Of a DNA stretch of 47,762 nt, positions 1 to 8,362 are shown in pieces. Each line of letters opens with the position of its first letter. The stretch's first letter is position 1. The stretch is from a virus. A program made the translations under genes and the position numbers. Below the pieces are notes generated by a model. That model ran no database searches and was not told where the DNA came from. It saw only the letters and a program-made list of their open reading frames with translations. The stretch is from positions 1 through 47,762 of the IMG/VR virus record IMGVR_UViG_3300017917_003112. One strand, written 5' to 3'.

Positions 1-39
1 CCAGAATGGACTGATCCTAACCCAATATTCCCAGGATAG
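1..39 (+). CDS. 3' end of a truncated upstream gene
   Basis: The first reading frame is open from base 1 to a TAG at 37-39 and encodes PEWTDPNPIFPG. It is followed directly by a promoter-like motif and then the fibre gene, as expected for the end of an upstream gene cut by the window edge. Only 12 residues are visible, so no function can be given, and a chance open frame is possible. Confidence 0.35.
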   Translation, partial: PEWTDPNPIFPG

Positions 40-40
40 T

Positions 41-50
41 AATATTTATA
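41..50 (+). promoter_or_regulatory. AATATTTATA promoter-like motif before the fibre gene
   Basis: This is an instance of the ATATTTAT element that recurs before many genes in the window. Here it lies about 59 bases before the start codon, further than the usual 26-29. It follows directly after the stop of the preceding partial gene. Promoter function is inferred from the repeated pattern and from similarity to the Bacteroidota -7 element. Confidence 0.35.
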
Positions 51-100
51 TAAAACAATAAACCCACGTTTTAGGGACAGTGAACTAAAACACAATATAA

Positions 101-2638
101 ATGCCAAATGAATTTATCGCCAGAAATGGTTTAATATCTTTAAGTAGCGTACAAGTAACAGGTTCTACATCTATAACGGGTAGTTTAACTTTAAACGGAT
201 CTCCGGTAATATTAAGCAGTCAAACATCATCAATAGCATTAACCTCAGGCCAGGTAACTACTGCACTTGGTTATACTCCATATAATAGCACAAATCCTAG
301 TGGATATACATCCAATACTGGTACAGTAACTAGTGTTGCTGGTGCTGGTAGCTATGGTGGATTAACATTAACAGGTACAGTCACTACAACAGGTAATATA
401 ACTTTAGGAGGTACACCTACTGGCACATGGCCTATTAGTGTATCTGGTAATGCTGCTACAGTTTCTAGTATTACTAATAATACAGCATTAATAGTTGATC
501 GACTTACTCCAGCATCTAATGTAGATGGGTTAACATCAACTAATTTTAGGACTACTCTTTTTGGAACAAGTACTAATGGAGGTGCAATAGCCACTGCAAG
601 ATGGAATAGTGTTCCGACTGGTATTTCTGGAATGAATATGTATGGTACAATGTTTGCTTGGGCAGGTTCTGATACTCACGGTTTTATTGCTACTGATTAT
701 TCTGTTGGTAATATACAAGTTGGCGGAGGAAGTGGTAATAATATAAGCTGGAAAGTGACATTATTACATTCAAGTAATTATAACTCTTATTCACCAACAC
801 TAACAGGAACAGGAGCTAGTGGAACTTGGGGAATAAATGTTACTGGAACGGCAGGTTCTATATCTGGATTTGGTAATCCAACTACTTCTGCTACAGGTAA
901 TACTATAGTATATAGAGATCCTAATGGTTATGTTTTTGGTAATTATATAAATCTGACAGATGATGGTAATCCAGGTAGTGGTACTGCAATTACTTCATTT
1001 ATTACTAAACAAGGAGATAATTATTATCGTTCAGTATCTCCCACCAATGCAATGGTATCAATACGAGGAGTTGCTTCTGGAACTTGGGGTATTAGTATAT
1101 CAGGTGGTATTGAGGCAACACAAGCATCTCTAGGCTATTCTGTATCTGGAGTAAATATAGATTATGGAGGTCATGGTGGTCCACAAATTAGATCTCAAGG
1201 AGGTGGAGCAGCTATGATGTCTTTCCATAGACCAGGTTCTTATGCAATAAATTTTGGCCTTGGTACTGATAATCAACTTAGAACAGGAGGATGGTCTAGA
1301 GGTGGTAACTATGTTATTTTAGATTCTGGAAACTATACGTCATATTCACCATCATTAACAGGTGGAGGAGCTAGTGGAACTTGGGGAATTAATATAACAG
1401 GACTTTCAGAATACTCTAAAATGGATTATTTAATGAGTATTCGAGATTTTGCTGATGGTACCTTAGTTCAAACATCAATCAACTATGCTGTAACATATGG
1501 TGATCCATTTATTTTAGAAATAAAAGGTAATTCTTATGCATCTAATATACCTTTTGATATACAAATTCAAGGATATATATATTCAGATACTATAATTAAT
1601 ACTGGAGGATATTCTAACGGTACTAATATTTCTGGTATAAGAGCTATAAACTATAATGGAAATTTATGTTTTTGGTGGCCTAGACAAGCTTATTGGCAAG
1701 GATTTACTGTCAAAGTCTATACTGCATATGATGGTAGACAAATAAATAAAGTTACTAGTATATCTAATTCTACTCAACCAACTACAGCAAAACAAGTTAA
1801 TTTTACTCCAATTCAAACATTAAATTCAAGTAATTATAACTCTTACACACCTACTCTTACGGGAGCTGGAGCTAGTGGAACTTGGGGAATTAATATAACA
1901 GGAACATCATCTAATATAACAGCATATTCGATTAATCAAAATCTAAGCACTACAAGTGGACCTACATTTGGTGATGTTTATAATAATGGATGGTTTAGAA
2001 ACTATGGTGCAACTGGAGTATATAATCAATCATACGGATCTCACTTTAGAGTAAGTACAAATGCATCTCACGGTACATGGGAAATGTTTGGATATAGTAA
2101 AAATGGATATGCCGGATTAAATATTATAGATTCTAGTGGATATTGGAATAATCACATGTTTGAAGGAGGTAATGGAGGTGTTTATCAAGAAAATGGAGCA
2201 GGGTGGTTGTGGTATTATAATAGAACATATGGATCATTTACAATTGGTGGAGCAACAGTAAGTGCAAGTTATAAATTATATGTTCAAGGAAGTATATATG
2301 CAACGGGTGTAGTGGATTGGGCGTCAGACGTTAGAAAAAAAGAAAATATAGTTACAATAGATAATTCATTAGAAAAAGTAACTAAATTAAGAGGAGTTTA
2401 TTTTAACAGAATTGATGATCCAAATAAAAAAACACAAACAGGTGTAATTGCTCAAGAAGTTAAAGAGATAATGCCAGAGCTAGTAAACTATGACGATATG
2501 AATGATAGTTATAGTGTAACATACGGAAACTTTGCAGGATTATTCATAGAGGCCATAAAAGAGCAACAAAAACTAATTGAATCTCAACAAAAACAAATAG
2601 ACGAACTTAAATCAATCGTAAATAATCTTAACAAATAA
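101..2638 (+). CDS. Tail fibre protein with C-terminal S74 intramolecular chaperone domain
   Basis: This 845-residue protein is mostly low-complexity, Gly/Ser/Thr/Asn-rich beta-structured sequence. A module with the core GASGTWGIN(V/I)TG recurs at least three times, around bases 765-850, 1325-1401 and 1820-1905, as in long trimeric phage fibres. From about residue 740 it matches the peptidase S74 (endosialidase chaperone) domain: WASDVRKKENI, then TGVIAQEVKEIMPELV, then a C-terminal helix rich in Gln and Lys. In this family the domain trimerises the fibre and then cleaves itself off at the Ser-Asp site, here Ser742-Asp743. The start has no Shine-Dalgarno sequence but an AT-rich leader. It probably forms a receptor-binding fibre. 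The receptor cannot be read from the sequence. Confidence 0.88.
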   Translation: MPNEFIARNGLISLSSVQVTGSTSITGSLTLNGSPVILSSQTSSIALTSGQVTTALGYTPYNSTNPSGYTSNTGTVTSVAGAGSYGGLTLTGTVTTTGNITLGGTPTGTWPISVSGNAATVSSITNNTALIVDRLTPASNVDGLTSTNFRTTLFGTSTNGGAIATARWNSVPTGISGMNMYGTMFAWAGSDTHGFIATDYSVGNIQVGGGSGNNISWKVTLLHSSNYNSYSPTLTGTGASGTWGINVTGTAGSISGFGNPTTSATGNTIVYRDPNGYVFGNYINLTDDGNPGSGTAITSFITKQGDNYYRSVSPTNAMVSIRGVASGTWGISISGGIEATQASLGYSVSGVNIDYGGHGGPQIRSQGGGAAMMSFHRPGSYAINFGLGTDNQLRTGGWSRGGNYVILDSGNYTSYSPSLTGGGASGTWGINITGLSEYSKMDYLMSIRDFADGTLVQTSINYAVTYGDPFILEIKGNSYASNIPFDIQIQGYIYSDTIINTGGYSNGTNISGIRAINYNGNLCFWWPRQAYWQGFTVKVYTAYDGRQINKVTSISNSTQPTTAKQVNFTPIQTLNSSNYNSYTPTLTGAGASGTWGINITGTSSNITAYSINQNLSTTSGPTFGDVYNNGWFRNYGATGVYNQSYGSHFRVSTNASHGTWEMFGYSKNGYAGLNIIDSSGYWNNHMFEGGNGGVYQENGAGWLWYYNRTYGSFTIGGATVSASYKLYVQGSIYATGVVDWASDVRKKENIVTIDNSLEKVTKLRGVYFNRIDDPNKKTQTGVIAQEVKEIMPELVNYDDMNDSYSVTYGNFAGLFIEAIKEQQKLIESQQKQIDELKSIVNNLNK

Positions 2639-2649
2639 AAGAATAAAAT

Positions 2650-3033
2650 ATGGAAACAACTTATACATGGATCATAGAACAGATGCAATGTAAACAACAA
2701 GAGGGTGAGTTAACAGATGTTGTAATTAAAGTAAATTGGACAAGAAAGGCTAGTGCTACAAAAGATGGCATAGAATATAGCGTAACAATACCTGGAATTC
2801 AAAACTTTACACAGCCAGATCCTGAAAATTTTATACCATATGATCAACTAACATATGAACAAGTTTGTGGTTGGTTAGACGGATCTATGGATATGACTAT
2901 GATTGATACATCTTTGTATAATCAACTAAATCTTATGGTTAATCCACCGTTGATAGTATTACCGTTGCCTTGGGAACCAACAACAACGACTACAACTAGT
3001 ACAACAACTACTACAACAACAGAATCTATATAA
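2650..3033 (+). CDS. Small fibre-associated protein with threonine-rich C-terminal tail
   Basis: This 127-residue protein begins METTYTWIIEQMQC and resembles small proteins that follow fibre genes in marine T4-like phages (DUF7936-like; this is recall, not a search). The main body, residues 1 to about 108, looks like a compact beta-rich domain. The C-terminus is almost pure threonine (TTTTTTSTTTTTTTESI). The same type of tract appears in the 254-residue protein at 26446-27210, which suggests a shared linker or glycosylation target. It lies 11 bases after the fibre gene and is probably co-transcribed with it. Function is unknown; a virion or fibre-assembly role is inferred from position only. 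Confidence 0.65.
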   Translation: METTYTWIIEQMQCKQQEGELTDVVIKVNWTRKASATKDGIEYSVTIPGIQNFTQPDPENFIPYDQLTYEQVCGWLDGSMDMTMIDTSLYNQLNLMVNPPLIVLPLPWEPTTTTTTSTTTTTTTESI

Positions 3034-3048
3034 TAAAATTATAATAAT

Positions 3049-3240
3049 ATGATATATCAAGTACAAATGCAATTCATACCAGGAAATAATCAAATTTGGG
3101 TAGCTAAAATAAATCCAGATGATCCTATTTATGAGTATGATAATGAAATAGAAGCTCAACAAAAAGCAGAAGAATTACAGTCATTAGATGCTACTGGAAG
3201 ACTTTATAGAGTACAATTATTAAATATTTTAGCTCAATAA
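3049..3240 (+). CDS. Small hypothetical protein
   Basis: This 63-residue protein starts MIYQVQMQFIPGNNQIWVAKINPDD and has a helix rich in Glu, Ala and Gln in the middle (EAQQKAEELQ). It follows the preceding gene by 15 bases and uses an A-rich leader with no Shine-Dalgarno sequence. It carries no motif I recognise. The fold looks like beta strands followed by a helix. It is probably part of the fibre accessory transcript. It could be a small structural or regulatory protein, and no function is assigned. Confidence 0.6.
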   Translation: MIYQVQMQFIPGNNQIWVAKINPDDPIYEYDNEIEAQQKAEELQSLDATGRLYRVQLLNILAQ

Positions 3241-3271
3241 ATTAAAAATATAGCTTTTTTATTTATTTCTG

Positions 3272-3281
3272 TATATTTATA
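3272..3281 (+). promoter_or_regulatory. TATATTTATA promoter-like motif
   Basis: The exact TATATTTATA form sits 26-27 bases before the start at 3299, with a T-rich tract upstream. The near-constant spacing seen across the window argues for a real promoter element with a short 5' leader. Confidence 0.45.
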
Positions 3282-3298
3282 AATAAAAATAACAGATT

Positions 3299-3589
3299 AT
3301 GACAGTACTATTAATGTTAGTAGCAGTATTAGTTTTAGCAGCTTATATTGCTTACAAGGTTACTAAACCAGAACCAATTATTACAGACTTTGGTGTTAAA
3401 GAAGATCTAATTGAAGAAGTTAAATTAGAAGAAGTAAAACCAAAAAAATCTACTAAATTAGATCAACCAAAAGTGGTAGAAGCTCAAAAGCCAGTAAAAA
3501 CTGCAGCAAAACCAAAATCAGAGCCTACAAAAACTAAAAGTGTTCTAGAAAGTAAAGAACCAAAAAAACAAGTACAAAAGAAAAAATAA
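3299..3589 (+). CDS. Small single-pass membrane protein with Lys/Pro/Glu-rich tail
   Basis: The protein has 96 residues. Residues 1-20 form a strongly hydrophobic segment (MTVLLMLVAVLVLAAYIAYK), a likely N-terminal membrane anchor. The rest is highly charged and low in complexity, rich in Lys, Glu, Pro and Val, with repeated EPKK and KPK motifs. The tail should be extended and disordered, as in TonB-like linkers. It is the only gene between a promoter-like motif and a strong terminator, so it is probably transcribed alone. A role at the cell envelope, for example in lysis or superinfection control, is possible but unsupported. Confidence 0.65.
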   Translation: MTVLLMLVAVLVLAAYIAYKVTKPEPIITDFGVKEDLIEEVKLEEVKPKKSTKLDQPKVVEAQKPVKTAAKPKSEPTKTKSVLESKEPKKQVQKKK

Positions 3590-3612
3590 TAATTAACTTT
3601 ACAACTTAAAAA

Positions 3613-3642
3613 AGCTCCTATTTATACTAGGAGCTATTTTAT
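3613..3642 (+). terminator. Intrinsic terminator
   Basis: AGCTCCTA (3613-3620) pairs perfectly with TAGGAGCT (3628-3635) around a seven-base loop and is followed by a T-rich run. It closes the transcript of the gene at 3299-3589. The stem is nearly identical to the terminator at 7160-7190. Confidence 0.8.
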
Positions 3643-3654
3643 TTAATTAACTAA

Positions 3655-3663
3655 ATATTTATA
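3655..3663 (+). promoter_or_regulatory. ATATTTATA promoter-like motif
   Basis: The motif begins 26 bases before the start codon at 3681 and comes straight after the terminator at 3613-3642. That is the arrangement expected for a new transcription unit. Confidence 0.45.
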
Positions 3664-3680
3664 ATAAAAACAAAACAGTC

Positions 3681-3920
3681 ATGAGTAAAAAACTTACAGA
3701 AGCAGAATTAGAGCAATTACAACAAATTAAAAAAGATTCTTTTGATATCGTTGCAGCTTTAGGAGAATTGAATTATCAAAAAATGACATTAGATTTATTT
3801 ATTGATGAGCAAAAAGAAAAAATAAAAGCTATTAAAGTAAGAGAGAAATCTGTATTAGATGATTTACAAGCTAAATACGGAAATGTCAACATAAATATCG
3901 AGACAGGAGAAATTAATTAA
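3681..3920 (+). CDS. Small coiled-coil protein upstream of the tail sheath
   Basis: This 79-residue, highly charged, mostly helical protein has heptad-like Leu/Ile spacing over residues 5-65 and a short beta-like C-terminal end (YGNVNINIETGEIN). Small prefoldin-like coiled-coil proteins of this kind sit near tail genes in T4-like phages. It lies just before the sheath gene but is separated from it by its own promoter-like motif. A tail-assembly or chaperone role is plausible from position. No catalytic motif is present, and the function remains unknown. Confidence 0.6.
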   Translation: MSKKLTEAELEQLQQIKKDSFDIVAALGELNYQKMTLDLFIDEQKEKIKAIKVREKSVLDDLQAKYGNVNINIETGEIN

Positions 3921-3941
3921 AGTGTTTTCAATAAAGTTTTG

Positions 3942-3949
3942 ATATTTAT
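3942..3949 (+). promoter_or_regulatory. ATATTTAT promoter-like motif of the sheath gene
   Basis: The motif sits 29 bases before the sheath start and is preceded by AAAGTTTTG. The same AGTTTT-type extension is seen before the tube, SSB and HSP20 motifs. Confidence 0.45.
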
Positions 3950-3970
3950 TACTAGATAAAAATAATATAA

Positions 3971-5719
3971 ATGGCCGAAACACTTATTAGCCCAGGAGTT
4001 TTCATGAATGAAAACGACTTATCACAAATAACTCAAGGACCTATTTCTGTAGGTGCCGCACTTATAGGACCAACAGTAGTTGGACCTGTTAATATTCCAA
4101 CAGTTGTAACATCATATTCACAATATAAATCTATATTTGGTGCTGCATTTATTTCTGGTGGAATTAACTACGAATATTTAACATCTATTGCAGCTGTTAA
4201 TTATTTTGAACAAGGTGGAGATTCTCTATTAGTAACTAGAGTAGCTTCAGGATCTTATACTGCAGCAACAGCTTCAGTAGTAGGTATTAATAATACTGCA
4301 TCATTTGAATTAGCTACATTATCTGTAGGTAAAGTAATGAATAATGCAGGAGCTACAGGTTCAGCAGGATCTTTAATCTCAGGATCAGAATCTAATATTC
4401 GTTGGGAAGTAACTAGTGTTGATACAGGTTCAGGTTTATTTAGTATATCTATTCGTCGTGGAGATGATTATGAAAATAGTAAAACTGTATTAGAATCATG
4501 GAATAATTTATCTTTAGATCCTAATCAAAATAACTATATTGCGTATGTAATTGGAGATCAAACTGAAACAGTAACACAAGATTCTACTGGAGATTACTAT
4601 TTACAATTAACTGGATCATACCAAAATAAAAGTAGATATGTAAGAGTAAAATCTGTATTTCAACCAACACCTGGATATTTTAATCAAGTAGGTTTACCAC
4701 AAGCTAAATATACTGGATCACTTCCTCAAATAGGATCTGGATCAATAAATGGAACTTTTGATGGTGCAGCTGGAGAATTATTTGGTTCAGCAGCAGCAGG
4801 AGTAAAATTCTTTGAACAAATACCTTCTGTAGCAGCAACTACTCCATCAAATAATATACAAGGTTTAATTAATAGTAATTACGATATTGCAATTAATCTA
4901 TTAGAAAATAAAGATGCATATGACTTTAATGTAATATATGCACCTGGTTTAACTAGCCAAAATGCACCATCTCAAGTATCATCAATTTTAAATCTTGCAC
5001 AATTCCGTGGAGATTGTATAGCTGTTATTGACATGGTTGGATATGGATCAACAATAAATACTGTATCTACTCAAGCTGTAAGCTATGATAATTCATATGG
5101 TGCAACTTATTGGCCATGGATTCAAATTAGAAGTCGTGAAACTGGTAAAGTTAATTTTGTACCTGCATCTACTATAGTACCTGCAGTTTATGAATATAAT
5201 GATAAAGTATCTGCAGAATGGTTTGCACCAGCAGGTCTTAATAGAGGAGCTTTATCAACAGTATTACAGCCAGAAAGAAAGTTAAGTGTGAATGATCGTA
5301 ATAATCTTTATCAAAGTAAAGTAAATCCTATTGCAACATTCCCTGGAGTTGGTACAGTTATATATGGTCAAAAAACATTACAACAAAAACCATCAGCTTT
5401 AGATAGAGTTAATGTAAGAAGATTATTAATTGCATTAAAATCATATATTGGTCAATTAGGAGAGCAAATTGTATTTGAACCTAATACACAAGTAACTCGT
5501 AATAAATTTTTAAATCAAGTTAACCCTTATTTAGAATCAGTACAACAAAGACAAGGTTTATACGCTTTCCAAGTTGTAATGGATGAAACAAATAATACTC
5601 CTGATGTAGTAGATAGAAATCAATTAGTTGGAACAATATATATCCAGCCTACCAAAACAGCTGAATTTATACAATTAGATTTCAATATCATGCCAACAGG
5701 AACTTCATTTGGTCAATAA
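3971..5719 (+). CDS. Contractile tail sheath protein (T4 gp18-like)
   Basis: This 582-residue protein polymerises around the tail tube and contracts during injection. The N-terminus (ETLISPGVFMNENDLSQ, then a Gly/Pro-rich GPTVVGP stretch and a YSQYKSIFGA segment) is the characteristic sheath start. The C-terminal part (VNVRRLLIALKSYIGQLGEQ, then NPYLESVQQRQGLYAFQVV, then QPTKTAEFIQLDFNI) matches the conserved sheath domain that interlocks neighbouring subunits. Length is close to T4 gp18 (about 660). The tube gene lies one gene downstream. The codon usage is even and the frame intact. The gene has its own promoter-like motif, which fits high late expression. Confidence 0.95.
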   Translation: MAETLISPGVFMNENDLSQITQGPISVGAALIGPTVVGPVNIPTVVTSYSQYKSIFGAAFISGGINYEYLTSIAAVNYFEQGGDSLLVTRVASGSYTAATASVVGINNTASFELATLSVGKVMNNAGATGSAGSLISGSESNIRWEVTSVDTGSGLFSISIRRGDDYENSKTVLESWNNLSLDPNQNNYIAYVIGDQTETVTQDSTGDYYLQLTGSYQNKSRYVRVKSVFQPTPGYFNQVGLPQAKYTGSLPQIGSGSINGTFDGAAGELFGSAAAGVKFFEQIPSVAATTPSNNIQGLINSNYDIAINLLENKDAYDFNVIYAPGLTSQNAPSQVSSILNLAQFRGDCIAVIDMVGYGSTINTVSTQAVSYDNSYGATYWPWIQIRSRETGKVNFVPASTIVPAVYEYNDKVSAEWFAPAGLNRGALSTVLQPERKLSVNDRNNLYQSKVNPIATFPGVGTVIYGQKTLQQKPSALDRVNVRRLLIALKSYIGQLGEQIVFEPNTQVTRNKFLNQVNPYLESVQQRQGLYAFQVVMDETNNTPDVVDRNQLVGTIYIQPTKTAEFIQLDFNIMPTGTSFGQ

Positions 5720-5738
5720 TATAAAATAAAATAATAAA

Positions 5739-6560
5739 ATGAATAATAATACAATTTTAAGAATTAAAGTACCTGCACACCTTTATGAAAGCGTAAAAAA
5801 GCAGTTAAACTTGAAAAATACTATTAACGAAGATACATCTTTAGATTTATTTAATTCTATAAAAAATAGATATGGTAAAAAATATCAAATTGCTTATCGT
5901 AAAGATAGAACTTCTTATCGTGAAGGTATGATATTAGTTGCCCCTAAAAAAGGCACTAGCGGATTTGTAGGAAGATTAGTTGCAGGAGTAGTTGAACCAC
6001 TAGGTAAGAAAGTAATGGTTGCCGCTACAAATATGACTATAGATTCTCAAAATACTTTAGATATGCAAGGAGAAAAGATGTTTAAAGCATCAGATATAGA
6101 TGGTATTTTTAATTATCTAGATACTGTAATGAAAGCAGTAGATCGTAGCTACAATGCTCTTTATGAAACAAAAAAAAGTGGTAAATCTTTTGGAGATTGG
6201 ACTGTTGTAAAAGAAAAGAAAACATCTGATTCAGGTTCTAAAAAAGAAATAAAAGAAACTCCTAAAAAAGTTGAAGAAGCAGATGATGTTGATCAACAAG
6301 ATAGATTTGCTGATTTAGGTGGAAATGGTATATTTCCTATTATAAAATTCTTATTAGATGATGGATTTGATATAGAAGATATTATAGAAAAAATTAAAGA
6401 TCATTTTTCTGAAAAAGAAACAAACGGTGATGAAGAATTAGAAGAAGGAGTTCAAGATCTTAAAGAGTATGAAGTAATTTATGTTTATGAAAATGGACAG
6501 TGCTACAGAAAAGATGACGAAGGAAATAAAACTAAGGTAGACCGTAGTAAGTGCCGATAG
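5739..6560 (+). CDS. Hypothetical protein between sheath and tube
   Basis: The protein has 273 residues and no family I recognise. Residues 1 to about 150 form a mixed alpha/beta region with basic patches (RYGKKYQIAYRKDRTSYR). Residues 150-190 are a Lys/Glu/Ser-rich linker. Residues about 190-225 form a predicted helical, acidic segment (IIKFLLDDGFDIEDIIEKI), and the last 20 residues contain two cysteines (NGQCYRKDDEG and SKCR). It sits between two tail structural genes, 19 bases after the sheath stop, so it is probably co-expressed with the sheath. A virion or assembly-factor role is inferred from context. Confidence 0.6.
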   Translation: MNNNTILRIKVPAHLYESVKKQLNLKNTINEDTSLDLFNSIKNRYGKKYQIAYRKDRTSYREGMILVAPKKGTSGFVGRLVAGVVEPLGKKVMVAATNMTIDSQNTLDMQGEKMFKASDIDGIFNYLDTVMKAVDRSYNALYETKKSGKSFGDWTVVKEKKTSDSGSKKEIKETPKKVEEADDVDQQDRFADLGGNGIFPIIKFLLDDGFDIEDIIEKIKDHFSEKETNGDEELEEGVQDLKEYEVIYVYENGQCYRKDDEGNKTKVDRSKCR

Positions 6561-6612
6561 AGGCAGTTGTGGCACCTATAATAATCAAGAAGATTAAAAA
6601 ATTTAGTTTTCG

Positions 6613-6622
6613 TATATTTATA
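6613..6622 (+). promoter_or_regulatory. TATATTTATA promoter-like motif of the tube gene
   Basis: TATATTTATA is preceded by TTTAGTTTTCG, the extended form shared with other copies, and lies 35 bases before the tube start. The 87 bases between genes contain nothing else obvious. Confidence 0.45.
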
Positions 6623-6647
6623 AAAGAAACAAATTAATTAGAATAAA

Positions 6648-7133
6648 ATGGCAGTCTTAGATCCAAACGAAATAATGTTTACATCATTTGAACCTACAGT
6701 ATCAAATAGGTTTGTAATGTATATAGACGGAATTCCTTCATATATGATTAAAAAAGCTGATGCCCCAGGTATAACTTCAAATGAAATAAAATTAGATCAT
6801 ATTAACGTATACCGTAAGATAAAAGGTAAAGCAGAATGGAAAGATATAACTTTATCTTTGTATAATCCTATTTCACCATCAGGTCAACAAGCAGTTATGG
6901 AGTGGGTAAGACTACATCATGAATCAGTTACTGGTCGTGATGGATATTCTGACTTCTATAAAAAAGATTTAAACTTATCTATCTTAGGACCAGTTGGAGA
7001 TATTGTTAGTGAGTGGATCATAAAAGGTGCATTTATTAAAGAAGCTGGTTTTGGTGCTTATGATTGGTCTACATCAGATCCTACAGAATTAACACTAAGT
7101 GTAGGAATGGATTTTTGCGTCCTAAATTATTAA
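6648..7133 (+). CDS. Tail tube protein (T4 gp19-like)
   Basis: This 161-residue protein should form the hexameric rings of the inner tail tube. Its length matches T4 gp19 (163), and the N-terminal pattern (FTSFEPTVSNRFVMYIDGIPSYMIKKADAPG) is typical of the family. A central stretch (GKAEWKDITLSLYNPISPSG) and a C-terminal strand set (EAGFGAYDWST, LTLSVGMDFC) follow the known tube fold. It lies one gene after the sheath, the usual order. It is followed by a strong terminator and preceded by its own promoter-like motif, so it may be expressed strongly and alone. Confidence 0.93.
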   Translation: MAVLDPNEIMFTSFEPTVSNRFVMYIDGIPSYMIKKADAPGITSNEIKLDHINVYRKIKGKAEWKDITLSLYNPISPSGQQAVMEWVRLHHESVTGRDGYSDFYKKDLNLSILGPVGDIVSEWIIKGAFIKEAGFGAYDWSTSDPTELTLSVGMDFCVLNY

Positions 7134-7159
7134 TACTTAAATAATAAAAATATTAAAAG

Positions 7160-7190
7160 AAGCTCCTTACTAGGAGCTTTTTTTATTTTA
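7160..7190 (+). terminator. Intrinsic terminator after the tail tube gene
   Basis: AAGCTCCT (7160-7167) pairs perfectly with AGGAGCTT (7172-7179) around the loop TACT and is followed by a run of Ts. The stem sequence nearly copies the terminator at 3613-3642. Confidence 0.85.
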
Positions 7191-7206
7191 TAAAATTATT
7201 TATTCT

Positions 7207-7216
7207 TATATTTATA
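7207..7216 (+). promoter_or_regulatory. TATATTTATA promoter-like motif
   Basis: The exact motif form lies 27-28 bases before the start at 7235 and directly after the terminator at 7160-7190. Confidence 0.45.
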
Positions 7217-7234
7217 TATAAAAATACAAAGTTT

Positions 7235-8002
7235 ATGGCTGAGCAAAAATTTACAGTACCAACAGAAACAATTCAATTACCATCAAAAGGTTTACTTTAT
7301 CCAAAAGAAAATCCTTTATCTACTGGAGAAGTAGAAATTAAATACATGACTGCAAAAGAAGAAGACATATTAACAAATGTAAATCTTCTACGTCAAGGTC
7401 TTGCTATTGAAAAAATGTTAAAATCTTTAATTAAATCTCCAATTACATATGAAGATTTAACAATAGGAGATAGAAATGGAATATTAATAGCTTCTAGAAT
7501 ATTAGCATACGGTAAAGATTACTCTATTAAGTATAAAAACCCAAATACTTCAGAAGAAGAAGTAGTTAATATAGATTTACAAGAATTATCTAATAAAGAA
7601 TTAGATTGGAGTTTATTTAATAATACTAATGAATTTGAGTTTGTATTACCATATTCAAAAAATACAGTTACTTTTAAAATATTAACTATAGCTGACGATA
7701 AAAAAATTGATGAAGAAATAAAAGGAGTAAAAAAGAGTCTAGGATTAGAATCTGGTGCAATTACTACTAGATTAAAACATCAATTAACATCAATAAATGG
7801 TGAATATTCTATAAAAGCAGTTAGAGATTTTATTGATCAAGGTTATTTGTTATCAAGAGATTCAATTGAACTTAGAAAGTTTATAGAATCAGTTACTCCA
7901 GATATTGATTTAACAATTAATTTTACATTATCAGATGGAACAGAAGTAAAAGCTGATCTTCCTTTATCTGCAGAATTTTTCTTTCCTAGTATGAATGATT
8001 AA
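7235..8002 (+). CDS. Baseplate hub protein, T4 gp26-like (T4_baseplate family)
   Basis: This 255-residue protein matches the T4 gp26-like baseplate family (PF12322 by recall). The telltale start is TIQLPSKGLLYPKENPLSTG followed by VEIKYMTAKEEDILTN and LRQGLAIEKMLKSLI. T4 gp26 is about 208 residues and takes part in building the baseplate hub. Here the gene comes directly before a small tail protein and the tape measure gene, the order seen in many marine T4-like phages. The promoter-like motif upstream and the six-base gap to the next gene indicate an operon running into the tape measure. Confidence 0.8.
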   Translation: MAEQKFTVPTETIQLPSKGLLYPKENPLSTGEVEIKYMTAKEEDILTNVNLLRQGLAIEKMLKSLIKSPITYEDLTIGDRNGILIASRILAYGKDYSIKYKNPNTSEEEVVNIDLQELSNKELDWSLFNNTNEFEFVLPYSKNTVTFKILTIADDKKIDEEIKGVKKSLGLESGAITTRLKHQLTSINGEYSIKAVRDFIDQGYLLSRDSIELRKFIESVTPDIDLTINFTLSDGTEVKADLPLSAEFFFPSMND

Positions 8003-8008
8003 TTATAT

Positions 8009-8335
8009 ATGTCAAATGATATAATTAGCTATAAGTATTGTCCACTGTTTCCAAATCATGAATATAGAAGTCAATTTATGACTGAAGTATTTGAATTAAC
8101 TTATCATGGAGGCGGTGGATTTACTTATTCAGAAGTTTATAATATGCCTATATATCATAGGAAATTTAGTTTGAAAAAAATTAAAGAGCACTTAGAATAC
8201 GTTCAAAGATTAAGAGACGAACAAAATGAAGTTATCACTGAGAATACTGACGTAAATAAAATCAAAATACCAGATTTTACAAAACCTAAATCAGAAGAAT
8301 CTACATTTGTATCTAAAGTAAAATCAAAAAAGTAA
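8009..8335 (+). CDS. Small tail/baseplate assembly protein before the tape measure
   Basis: This 108-residue protein lies six bases after the gp26-like gene and 27 bases before the tape measure gene. Its core (YHGGGGFTYSEVYNMPIYHRKF, residues about 32-53) followed by a charged helix recalls small proteins in the gp51/tail-chaperone position of T4-like phages, which often carry a MPI-x-x-R-K/x-F stretch. The C-terminal third is Lys/Ser-rich and probably disordered. I infer a role in hub or tail assembly from position and the weak motif match. No frameshift signal joining it to another frame was seen. Confidence 0.55.
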   Translation: MSNDIISYKYCPLFPNHEYRSQFMTEVFELTYHGGGGFTYSEVYNMPIYHRKFSLKKIKEHLEYVQRLRDEQNEVITENTDVNKIKIPDFTKPKSEESTFVSKVKSKK

Positions 8336-8344
8336 ATATTTATA
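8336..8344 (+). promoter_or_regulatory. ATATTTATA motif directly after a stop codon
   Basis: The motif begins one base after the TAA of the preceding gene and lies 27 bases before the tape measure start, the modal spacing in this window. It suggests an internal promoter in the tail operon. Confidence 0.4.
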
Positions 8345-8362
8345 TGTAAGTAATAAAAACAT

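Noticed and set aside
352-594. - strand open frames opposite the first fibre gene
   Set aside because: They are low-complexity shadows of repetitive Gly/Thr-rich codons.
6550-6647. Possible tRNA or small RNA in the gap before the tube gene
   Set aside because: No cloverleaf, TTCGAAT-type T-loop or conserved stem was found. Only a promoter-like motif is present. No tRNA was seen anywhere in the window by eye.
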